Shown here one piece after another: positions 6,917 through 14,342 of a stretch of 18,396 bases of DNA. The notes beneath the pieces are model-generated. The model saw only the letters and a list, made by a program, of their open reading frames with translations. It did not search any database and had not been told where the DNA came from. The translations under genes and the position numbers were made by a program. Position 1 is the first letter of the stretch; each line of letters begins with the position of its first letter. Source of the DNA: Melioribacteraceae bacterium. GTDB taxonomy: Bacteria > Bacteroidota > Ignavibacteria > Ignavibacteriales > Melioribacteraceae. Where the stretch lies: assembly GCA_027036655.1 (NCBI GenBank), contig JALWEC010000021.1:1-18396 (forward strand). The letters run 5' to 3'.

Positions 6917-7846
6917 TTACCGGTTACTATCTTCCTCAAAAAAATCTTTCATTCCAATCGGCAGCGGAACTCCGGGAATAATCTTTTTTGCGTTAAGATA
7001 AAAAAGACGCGCCTTTTCTTTTTCGTTAAGAGCGGAATGAACTATCGATAAATGATAAAAGAGCAGCCCCAAATCATCAAAAAAATTAATCTTTTTGATT
7101 TCCTCCCAGTATTTATAAAAAAGTTCCTTTGCCTCTTCGTACTTCCCTAAAAACAAATATTCATTAGCTGTGGAGATAAGTGAATTAGTTTCGTTTCTCT
7201 CATTGTGCATAAGAAATGAATATTTTCCTTCGGGAAAATCTCGGAATTCAAATCCTTCCGAGAACAGAATAGCCGAGAACAATCTTTCCCCTAAATTGGC
7301 GTCTTCCTTCTCCGCGCTGTTCTTATAAGGAAGATTAATTTCCTTAAATTTTCGAATAACTTTTTTATCAAAAACCCCCGACATCCCATGAAGGAACTTA
7401 GTTGATTTAACTTCAGCCAACGTCTCTAATCCAAGCTCTGCGGCATATTTATCAAAGAGAGGTCGTTTCTCTCCGTACAATACGTTTCCCCAAACGTCAA
7501 CATCAGGATTTTCCGAAATTAATCTTTGAATTTTCTTGAACCAGTTTTTTTCGTCGAACCAATGGTCGTCGTGCAAAATGATGGTACGGCGGTAAAGCGG
7601 AAGTATGTTAATCGAATAAGAGATGGAGGCGGCGTCAAAACCAAGATTGGGACGAAGAAAAAAGTAGTCGGGTTCAAACTCCTTTATCGCCGAAACTCCT
7701 TCGCAAGAGTAACCGTTCATCGTTACGGCAAGAGCAAATTCTCCTCTGTTTCCTTTAAGGTTTTCGGCTAATTTCCATTTAAAGATGTTGCCCCAAGTCT
7801 TTTCCGAACTTACAACGAGAACCAGAAATCCCTCTTTTTCTTCCAA
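6917..7846 (-). CDS. Probable GT-A (family 2-like) glycosyltransferase with C-terminal TPR
   Basis: This is a 309-residue protein with no signal peptide or membrane segment. It shows the order of motifs expected of family-2-like GT-A glycosyltransferases: PNLGFDAASIS at 66-76 (family pattern NxGFaxGxNxG), the metal-binding LHDDHWF at 91-97, FLHGMSGVFDKKVI at 151-164, and an acidic KEDANLGERL at 180-189 followed by FEFRDFP, equivalent to the catalytic-base ED region. Residues about 222-290 are helical and TPR-like (NEYLFLGKYEEAKELFYKYW). Donor and acceptor cannot be read. The start is TTG: a strong GGGAGG lies 5 nt upstream and no in-frame ATG is near. It starts 22 nt after the histidine-kinase gene, implying co-transcription. 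No glycan gene cluster surrounds it, so its target is unknown. Confidence 0.65.
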   Translation of the reverse strand: MEEKEGFLVLVVSSEKTWGNIFKWKLAENLKGNRGEFALAVTMNGYSCEGVSAIKEFEPDYFFLRPNLGFDAASISYSINILPLYRRTIILHDDHWFDEKNWFKKIQRLISENPDVDVWGNVLYGEKRPLFDKYAAELGLETLAEVKSTKFLHGMSGVFDKKVIRKFKEINLPYKNSAEKEDANLGERLFSAILFSEGFEFRDFPEGKYSFLMHNERNETNSLISTANEYLFLGKYEEAKELFYKYWEEIKKINFFDDLGLLFYHLSIVHSALNEKEKARLFYLNAKKIIPGVPLPIGMKDFFEEDSNR

Positions 7847-7868
7847 AGTATCCTCCCTATTTACTGCT

Positions 7869-9950
7869 TTATTTTTCCGCTATCGGTAGCGTAAAGGAAA
7901 ACTCGCTTCCTTTGCCGAGTTTGCTGGTTACGTTAAATTCGCCGTTGTTTTTCGCCACAAAAGTTTTCACCAAGTTTAATCCGAGTCCGGTACCTTTTTC
8001 CTTATTTGTTCCAACGGAGCTATCATGACTTTCGGTTTTCATAATTTTTTCCAGCTGCTCCGATGTCATTCCGACGCCGGAATCCTTAACTGTTACTTTT
8101 GCTTTTTTATCGTTAACTAATACCGATATTTTTATCTCACCCTTTTCAGGACTAAACTTAATTGCATTCGAAAGCAAATTCCGAATAATCAATTCAACCG
8201 AGTTCTTATCCGCCAAAACAAAAATTTCCTTTTCGCAATGGACGTCCAGCGTTAAATTTTTCCCTTTCAATAACGGCTTTATCCTGCCTGCAACCTCAGT
8301 AACGATTTCACACAAATTCTCTCTTTCAGTTGTAAAAGGAAGTTCGTCATTTGAAACAAGTATCCAATTCAGCAAATTCGTCATCAAAACGTTGGAAGCG
8401 TTCGCGGAAAAGTTTATCTCATTAGCCGTGAATTTAATTTCATCCGGCTCTAATTCATCCAACTCATTTACTAGTAGGGATGAAAAGCTAATAATTGCTC
8501 CGAGCGAATTCTTCAAATCGTGCGAAAAAATCTTTAACATCTGTTCTTTGGTTTTGTTCAGTCTTTCAAGTTCCTTGTTTTTTGCACGAATTTTTTTTGT
8601 GTAATAAAGAACAAGCAGCAATATCAAGATGACTAGCCCTCCGCCTACAAACAAAAATACTTGAAGTTGGTTTTTCCTTTTTAGCTCCAGCTGATAAATT
8701 TTTCTATCCTTCTGAAGAGAATTAACTTCCGCTTCGGCGAGATGCAGTTTCTGCTGATTATCAAAATCAATTCTACTTTTTTCTGCGATTAAGGAATTCA
8801 GGGAATCGCTAAAAGTCTTATATTTATCAAAAAAAATAAGAGCTGTTTTATAATCGCCTTCTTTAACAAAAATCTCTCCCAATAATCTTGATGCTTTCAC
8901 AAGCCACGGCAATGTTTTATCGATGGTCGGGAAACTCAAAACATTATTAAGCAACTCCCGCGATTTAATAAACCTGTTTTGCTTAAAAAAATTATATGCC
9001 AACAAATAGTTTAATCTCGCTAACAAATTTTTTTCAATATTATCGGAGATTAACTTGCGAAGCCTCTTTAATAATTTCTCGGATTCTTTATACTTTTTAA
9101 TATTTTGAAGAATCTCGGCTTTAACCAAAGTTTCGCCGAAATAAAAATCCATACTCAGCTTTTTTCCGCTTTGTTTTATCGATTTATTGATATACTTCAA
9201 AGCCAAATCATATTTCCCCGATTTGAGATAATTATCTGCAATATTGGTTAACACATAGCTGTAAGCATATAAATCATCGGCGTTCTTCAACATCTTTTCG
9301 GCTTCAAGGTAGTATTTACCCGCCTTTGAATAATTACGTGCGACACTATAATCTTCTGCAAGATTATTATAGATATAGCCTATCGAGACCGAATCCTTAT
9401 CTTGTTTGGCAAGCTCAAGAGCTTTTAAGTAAAACTCGGTCTCTTTTTCATAATTATGCACGGAAAAATAGACCCCGGCAAGATTGATATACGCATTTAT
9501 TAATCCCGCGTTGAAACCCGATTTTTCCGCATACTCCAGCGACTTTTTATAATAAAAAAAGGCTTTGTCATATTCTTTAATGTTATCGTAGGTGATACCG
9601 ATTATATTATATAAATTGACTAATTCTTTAATTTTATTATATCGAATTGCAATTTTTTCGGCAATATCAAAATATTTTTTCGATGAGTCAATTTTACCCT
9701 TTTGTGCAAATGTCCATATTAATCCGTACAACGAATTAACGATTCCATCGGTATAATTAATACTCTCGGCTTCATGAAAAGCTTTTAATCCGTAATAAGC
9801 GGTCGAATCAATATCGGATGAAAAAAATTCCCCTTCTTTTGTTACAAAGTTATCAACCTCTTTTATCTTGGACGAATCTTTTTGAGCGGATGCAAAAACC
9901 GAAGAAAAGAAGAAAAGTAAAAAAAACGATATTTTTATAAAAAATTCCAT
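7869..9950 (-). CDS. TPR-containing sensor histidine kinase
   Basis: This membrane kinase is of the Bacteroidota type. From the ATG at 9950 (693 residues) it has a signal peptide (MEFFIKISFFLLFFFSSVFASAQ). An exported TPR region spans about 50-390; three clear units begin NAYINLAGVY, YIYNNLAEDY and YVLTNIADNY. A coiled segment follows, then a TM at about 429-450. The kinase core has the H-box IFSHDLKNSLGA (H477), N-box NLLSNAIKF (from N591), DSGVGM (from D623) and GTGLGL (653-658), all intact. There is no receiver or DNA-binding domain and no adjacent response regulator. A TTG at 9977 would add nine residues before the signal peptide, so I prefer 9950, although no clear Shine-Dalgarno precedes either. 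The signal and the partner regulator are unknown. The glycosyltransferase-like gene follows closely. Confidence 0.9.
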   Translation of the reverse strand: MEFFIKISFFLLFFFSSVFASAQKDSSKIKEVDNFVTKEGEFFSSDIDSTAYYGLKAFHEAESINYTDGIVNSLYGLIWTFAQKGKIDSSKKYFDIAEKIAIRYNKIKELVNLYNIIGITYDNIKEYDKAFFYYKKSLEYAEKSGFNAGLINAYINLAGVYFSVHNYEKETEFYLKALELAKQDKDSVSIGYIYNNLAEDYSVARNYSKAGKYYLEAEKMLKNADDLYAYSYVLTNIADNYLKSGKYDLALKYINKSIKQSGKKLSMDFYFGETLVKAEILQNIKKYKESEKLLKRLRKLISDNIEKNLLARLNYLLAYNFFKQNRFIKSRELLNNVLSFPTIDKTLPWLVKASRLLGEIFVKEGDYKTALIFFDKYKTFSDSLNSLIAEKSRIDFDNQQKLHLAEAEVNSLQKDRKIYQLELKRKNQLQVFLFVGGGLVILILLLVLYYTKKIRAKNKELERLNKTKEQMLKIFSHDLKNSLGAIISFSSLLVNELDELEPDEIKFTANEINFSANASNVLMTNLLNWILVSNDELPFTTERENLCEIVTEVAGRIKPLLKGKNLTLDVHCEKEIFVLADKNSVELIIRNLLSNAIKFSPEKGEIKISVLVNDKKAKVTVKDSGVGMTSEQLEKIMKTESHDSSVGTNKEKGTGLGLNLVKTFVAKNNGEFNVTSKLGKGSEFSFTLPIAEK

Positions 9951-10060
9951 AGGAGCGCTCTCTGCTTTAGCATTCAATTCAATTTTATTTTGTAATATAA
10001 ATAATTTCTAAAAAAAAATATTTTTTTTAACAAGATTAAAATCAAATTATTAATTCCAAT

Positions 10061-10149
10061 AGAGACCTTTACATAACTAAATTTGTCATATTGAGTCCGC
10101 CAAGTCGGGAGCAGAATGACACATTACGGGGGTTATGCAAAATCCTTCT
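10061..10149 (-). repeat. Dispersed inverted-repeat element, copy B (short form)
   Basis: The ends are TTTACATAAC (10068-10077) and GTTATGCAAA (10132-10141), an inverted pair with one mismatch. Inside them lie TGTCATATTGA and, inverted, TGTCATTCTG. The left 45 bases are nearly identical to the reverse complement of the right end of copy C. The interior is much shorter (about 89 bp in total against 164 bp), as in an internal-deletion derivative. It lies between the 3' end of the dienoyl-CoA reductase gene and the histidine-kinase gene. Confidence 0.75.
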
Positions 10150-10175
10150 AATAATAAATTTCTACGAGAAAAATT

Positions 10176-11072
10176 CTACTCTTTCTTTTTCAAGCTTCTA
10201 ATCTGCCGTTCGATGCTGTCCCACATTTCCGGCGGAATCATTTGCAGAATATTAAATTGTCCCGCGCCCTGCAGCCATTCTCCTCCGTCGATTGTAATAA
10301 CCTCGCCGTTAATGTAAGCCGAGAAATCGGATACAAGATAAGCCGCAAGATTTGCCAGTTCCTGATGCTCTCCCACTCTCCGGAGAGGAACCTTTTTGGC
10401 AAAATCAAACTTATCCTGATACTCTTTCGTCACCAATCTTTCCCACGCTCCTTTTGTAGGAAACGGCCCCGGGGCTATAGCATTGGAACGGATTCCGTAC
10501 TTTGCCCATTCAACCGCCAGAGAACGCGTCATCGCAAGCACGCCGGCTTTACTTACAGCCGAAGGAACAACAAACGCCGAACCTGTCCAAGCGTAAGTTG
10601 TAACAATGTTAAGAATCGAACCGGAAATTTTTTCGGCGATTTTCTCTTTTCCGAATGCGAGAGTAGCGTTGTACGAACCGCGCAGAACAATATCGACAAT
10701 TTTATCAAACGCGCGGTGGCTTAGCCGCTCGGTCGGACTGATGAAATTGCCCGCCGCATTATTTACCAAAACGTTTGCGCTCCCGAATTTTTCTTTAACC
10801 GCCGAGAACATCTTTTCCACATCATCGTAGTTTGTAACGTCGCACCGAACGGGAAGAACTTCATTTCCGGTTTTGCCGGATATTTCCTCCGCCGTCTTTT
10901 CAAGCGTTTCGAGCTTTCTGCTCGCTATTGCAACTTTCGCCCTCAACTCGGAAAAATAAGCTGACATCGCTTTTCCCAATCCTGTTCCGCCGCCGGTTAC
11001 CACAATTATTTTATCGGCAAGCGCGTTTTCCTTAAGCATCGGCTTTGTGTAATTTTTGTTCGCAGAGTTCAT
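10176..11072 (-). CDS. 2,4-dienoyl-CoA reductase, DECR-type SDR
   Basis: This short-chain dehydrogenase/reductase has 298 residues and is predicted to reduce 2,4-dienoyl-CoA with NADPH during breakdown of polyunsaturated fatty acids. The cofactor loop is TGGGTGLG at 26-33, and NNAAGNF at 104-110 replaces the usual NNAG. The usual YxxxK has no tyrosine (S171 in PSAVSK). Instead TYAWTGSAFVVPSAVSKAG gives Y160 and K175 with the wider spacing that mammalian DECR1 uses, and GPFPTKGAWERL also matches DECR. This makes the assignment much firmer than a generic SDR call. It is unrelated to the flavin-containing E. coli FadH. It follows fadE by 75 nt across a terminator-like hairpin. A second start at 11039 (MLKENALADK) is plausible, since the 11 preceding residues are not typical of the family. 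Confidence 0.88.
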   Translation of the reverse strand: MNSANKNYTKPMLKENALADKIIVVTGGGTGLGKAMSAYFSELRAKVAIASRKLETLEKTAEEISGKTGNEVLPVRCDVTNYDDVEKMFSAVKEKFGSANVLVNNAAGNFISPTERLSHRAFDKIVDIVLRGSYNATLAFGKEKIAEKISGSILNIVTTYAWTGSAFVVPSAVSKAGVLAMTRSLAVEWAKYGIRSNAIAPGPFPTKGAWERLVTKEYQDKFDFAKKVPLRRVGEHQELANLAAYLVSDFSAYINGEVITIDGGEWLQGAGQFNILQMIPPEMWDSIERQIRSLKKKE

Positions 11073-11090
11073 AATAAATCCCGTCTTGAT

Positions 11091-11130
11091 AAAAAAATAG
11101 CGCTCCGAAATATATTAATCCCGAAGCGCT
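11091..11130 (-). terminator. Intrinsic terminator after fadE
   Basis: In the minus-strand transcript, AGCGCTTCG (11130-11122) pairs with CGGAGCGCT (11107-11099) in a 9-bp stem with one G-U pair and a 14-nt AT-rich loop. It is followed by AT and seven U residues (11097-11091). The site is 18 nt after the fadE stop and only 18 nt before the reductase start codon, so the reductase must rely on read-through, on a promoter inside fadE, or on the alternative start at 11039. Confidence 0.8.
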
Positions 11131-11147
11131 TAATAATTAAGATAATA

Positions 11148-12935
11148 TTAGAAACAATATTTGTTTTCTTCAATTAGTTTGTCCGCAACTTCACGGCGAA
11201 GTTTAACCGTATTAATCGGGGCAAATTTTGTAAAGCGTTTCAAGCCGAGAAGCAATATCTTCAGCTCGTCTCCTTCGGCAAAAGCCGAAACCGCGTTTTT
11301 ACCGTAAACGTTTATTTTATCCATTGCTTCGCTAACGTAAACGCTTGTCATCTTTGCGTAATATTCGGCGGCAGCTTCCCCTTTCGTATTTGCAAGTTTG
11401 AGCGTGCGGAGAATAGCTGATTCGGCAACAAACGTTTCTATTATCATATCGGTAACGTTCATAATGATTTCCTGTTCTTCGCCGAGTTTCTGCATAAATT
11501 TCTGAACAGCCGAGCCTGCAACCATTAAGATTGCTTTCTTAGCTTCGTTAACGGCTTTCATCTCTTTAGCAAGAAGTCCTTCCGGTTCGTCGCCGAGAGA
11601 AGGAATTCCCATCAGCTCCTTTTGAATCGCCATTGCGGGACCGAGTAAGTCAATGCGTCCTTTCATCGAACGCTTAACGAGCATATCAACAATTAAGAGA
11701 CGGTTAATTTCATTCGTCCCTTCAAAGATTCTGTTGATTCTCGAATCGCGGTAAGCTCGCGCAGCGGGATATTCTTCCGAATAGCCGTAACCGCCGTGCA
11801 CCTGAACCAGCTCATCCACAACAAAATCAACCACTTCGGAGCCAAACACTTTCATTATCGAGGATTCTATTGCATATTCTTCAGCCGCTTTAATTAAAGC
11901 TTTGCTGTATTCCTCGCCTGCAGCAGTAAGCTCGTCAACCTTCTGAGCAATCAAACCGCTGGTTCTTAAAGTAGCGGCTTCCCCTACAAATGTACGGATT
12001 GCCATTTCCGCAAGTTTGTGTTTAATCGCTCCGAACGATGAAATCTCCCGTCCGAACTGTTTTCTTTCGTTTGCATATTGAACGGCAACGGAGATGTAAT
12101 GTTTTGCGCCGCCAACCGTCATTGCGCCTAATTTGAAGCGTCCGATATTAAGAATGTTAAACGCGATGTAATGACCTTTGCCGATTTCACCGAGTACATT
12201 TTCAACCGGAACTTTAACATTATCAAGGAAAAGCGCGCGTGTGGAGGAACCTTTAATTCCCATTTTGTTTTCTTCTTCGCCTCTTGTAAATCCTTCCGAG
12301 TCGGTCGGGATTATAAAGCCTGTAAATTTTTCTCCGTCAACTTTGGCGAATGTAATTAAGATATCGGCAAACCCGCCATTTGTAATCCACATTTTTTGTC
12401 CGTTTAGGATGTAGTATTTTCCATCTTCGGAAAGCGTTGCGGTCGTTTTAGCTCCGAGAGCGTCGGAACCCGAAGTAGGTTCGGTTAAGCAGTACGCCGA
12501 TAAAATCTCGCCGGAAGCTAAACCGGGGAGATATTTTTTCTTCTGCTCTTCGTTTCCGTAATATAAAATCGGCAAAGTTCCGATTCCGGTATGCGCCGCA
12601 AAAGCGACTCCGTAAGAGTGGCTCGGTCCCATCGCCATTGAAATCAGCGTGTTCGTGTCAAAGTCCTGACCAAGACCTTCGTATTCTTCAGGGACAAAGG
12701 TCCCGAGCAAACCGAGTTCCCCTGCCTGTTTCAGCAGCTTTTCCATTAAGCCCGGTTCTTGTTTATCAATGGCGTCAAGACGCGGCCAGATTTCTTTTTC
12801 GACAAAATCATTAACCGTGTCAATCATCATTTTTTGTTCTTCGTTAATATCCTCCGGGATATAAACGGATTCGGGCGGAGTTTCTTTTGTTATAAACTCA
12901 CCGCCCATTACTTTTTTGTTTTCTGCATCTGACAT
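11148..12935 (-). CDS. fadE: Acyl-CoA dehydrogenase, long (FadE/VLCAD-like)
   Basis: This FAD enzyme catalyses the first oxidation of beta-oxidation, acyl-CoA to trans-2-enoyl-CoA, passing electrons to ETF. The 595-residue protein has the acyl-CoA dehydrogenase core at about 30-425: CLTEPTSGSDA (149-159) and MWITNGG (182-188) for FAD, ERKQFGR (290-296), QVHGGYGY (378-385), and the catalytic glutamate E405 in IFEGTNEI. An extra C-terminal helical domain (about 430-595) is the mark of VLCAD/ACAD9 and of the roughly 594-residue Bacillus FadE. It fits long-chain substrates, though chain length cannot be read. It is preceded by thiolase across 197 nt containing a repeat element and followed by an intrinsic terminator. 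No ETF genes are in the window. Confidence 0.95.
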   Translation of the reverse strand: MSDAENKKVMGGEFITKETPPESVYIPEDINEEQKMMIDTVNDFVEKEIWPRLDAIDKQEPGLMEKLLKQAGELGLLGTFVPEEYEGLGQDFDTNTLISMAMGPSHSYGVAFAAHTGIGTLPILYYGNEEQKKKYLPGLASGEILSAYCLTEPTSGSDALGAKTTATLSEDGKYYILNGQKMWITNGGFADILITFAKVDGEKFTGFIIPTDSEGFTRGEEENKMGIKGSSTRALFLDNVKVPVENVLGEIGKGHYIAFNILNIGRFKLGAMTVGGAKHYISVAVQYANERKQFGREISSFGAIKHKLAEMAIRTFVGEAATLRTSGLIAQKVDELTAAGEEYSKALIKAAEEYAIESSIMKVFGSEVVDFVVDELVQVHGGYGYSEEYPAARAYRDSRINRIFEGTNEINRLLIVDMLVKRSMKGRIDLLGPAMAIQKELMGIPSLGDEPEGLLAKEMKAVNEAKKAILMVAGSAVQKFMQKLGEEQEIIMNVTDMIIETFVAESAILRTLKLANTKGEAAAEYYAKMTSVYVSEAMDKINVYGKNAVSAFAEGDELKILLLGLKRFTKFAPINTVKLRREVADKLIEENKYCF

Positions 12936-12967
12936 AATTCTGCCTTTATTTTTATTTCTAAATTATT

Positions 12968-13131
12968 AGAGCTTTTTGCATAACATAATTTATATGCCAT
13001 TCTGAATGAAGCGAAGCGGAATGAAGAATCTCAGAACCAGTAATTATACCGAATTTAGAGATATTTCGGACGGCTTACACCTCCGCATTGGCGGACTCAA
13101 TATGACAAATCCAGGTTATGCAAAGATCTCT
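12968..13131 (+). repeat. Dispersed inverted-repeat element, copy C (full length)
   Basis: The perfect 10-bp ends are TTTGCATAAC (12975-12984) and GTTATGCAAA (13115-13124). They extend outward to AGAG/CTCT and inward to TGCCATTCTGA versus TCAATATGACA. The interior matches copy A. It has no room for a transposase. It fills the fadA-fadE gap and its outer end lies one base from the fadA stop codon, so it is transcribed within the operon and can fold into a long hairpin. Confidence 0.85.
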
Positions 13132-13132
13132 A

Positions 13133-14308
13133 TTATTTCAATAGTTCATAAATTCCGGCAACGCCTTGTCCGCCGCCAACGCAAGCGGTTACCATTCCGT
13201 ATTTTTTATCGCGACGTTTAAGTTCGTTAAATATCTGTACGCTTAATTTTGCTCCGGTACATCCGAGCGGGTGCCCCATTGCGATTGCGCCGCCGTTTAC
13301 ATTCAGCTTTTCGGTATCCAAATCCAAAGTTCTGATAACGGCAAGCGATTGCGAGGCAAAGGCTTCGTTCAATTCGATAAGATCGATGTCATCCTGTTTC
13401 AATCCCGCTTTTTTCAAGGCTTTCGGAACAGCAGCAATCGGGCCGGTGCCCATAATGCGCGGGTCAACTCCGGCGACAGCATAGGAAACCATGCGCGCAA
13501 TCGGAGTGAGGTTAAGCTCTTTAACCATATCTTCCGACATAACAAGAACAAACGCGGCGCCGTCTGATGTTTGCGATGAGTTGCCCGCCGTAACGGTTCC
13601 GCCTTGGGCAAATACCGGCTTCAACCTTGCAAGCGCCTCCATATTCGTATCGGCTCGCGGTCCTTCGTCGGTATCGACCACCCAAGTTCTCGTTTTCTTT
13701 TTGCCGTTTTCGTAATAAACGTCTTCAACTTCCACCGGAACTATCTCGTTTTTGAAATATCCGTTTTTAATTGCGTTGATTGCTTTCATGTGGGAATTGT
13801 AGGAAAACTCATCCTGATCCTCGCGCGAAATATTAAAATCTCTCGCAATTTCCTCTGCCGTTAATCCCATTCCCATATAATATTCCGGATGAGTCAGCGA
13901 AACCTTGTAATTCGGCGCCAACTTCCAACCTGTCATCGGCACTAAGGACATCGACTCAACGCCGCCGGCAATAATGCAATCCATCATTCCCGACTGAATT
14001 CTTGCTACGGCAGTTGCAATCGTATCAATTCCCGAACCGCAGAAACGGTTTACGGTAGAGCCGGGAGTATCAATACCAATGGCTTCAAGTGCAATCATTC
14101 TACCGATTTGCAATCCTTGTTCCGCTTCCGGAAAAGCGTTCCCGACAATCACATCGTCGATGCGTTTCGGGTCTAATTCCGGTACGGATTTCAGCAGATG
14201 CTTAATAACATCCGCGCCTAAATCGTCCGGGCGCATAAAACGGAATCCGCCTTTTTTGGCTTTTCCTACCGCCGTACGATAACCTGCTACTATATATGCT
14301 TCTCTCAT
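13133..14308 (-). CDS. fadA: Acetyl-CoA acyltransferase (3-ketoacyl-CoA thiolase)
   Basis: This thiolase cleaves 3-ketoacyl-CoA with CoA to acetyl-CoA plus a shortened acyl-CoA, the last step of the cycle. The 391 residues are a complete thiolase. The acyl-accepting cysteine is C90 in NRFCGSG, NEAFA is at 314-318, the histidine is H346 in GHP, and the second catalytic cysteine is C376 in CVGGGQG. Its position between FadN-type and FadE genes supports a degradative thiolase over a biosynthetic acetoacetyl-CoA thiolase, which sequence alone cannot exclude. It begins 34 nt after fadN. The stop codon abuts the inverted-repeat element downstream. Confidence 0.95.
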   Translation of the reverse strand: MREAYIVAGYRTAVGKAKKGGFRFMRPDDLGADVIKHLLKSVPELDPKRIDDVIVGNAFPEAEQGLQIGRMIALEAIGIDTPGSTVNRFCGSGIDTIATAVARIQSGMMDCIIAGGVESMSLVPMTGWKLAPNYKVSLTHPEYYMGMGLTAEEIARDFNISREDQDEFSYNSHMKAINAIKNGYFKNEIVPVEVEDVYYENGKKKTRTWVVDTDEGPRADTNMEALARLKPVFAQGGTVTAGNSSQTSDGAAFVLVMSEDMVKELNLTPIARMVSYAVAGVDPRIMGTGPIAAVPKALKKAGLKQDDIDLIELNEAFASQSLAVIRTLDLDTEKLNVNGGAIAMGHPLGCTGAKLSVQIFNELKRRDKKYGMVTACVGGGQGVAGIYELLK

Positions 14309-14342
14309 AATAATTCTTTTATTTTATTTTCAAAATCATTTA

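Noticed and set aside
10135..10317. Plus-strand open frame starting in repeat copy B
   Set aside because: It overlaps the reductase 3' end in antisense and begins in the repeat's end sequence, with no protein-like pattern.
13006..13221. Plus-strand open frame across repeat copy C into fadA
   Set aside because: It starts inside the dispersed repeat and continues antisense to the conserved thiolase C-terminus. It is a shadow, not a gene.
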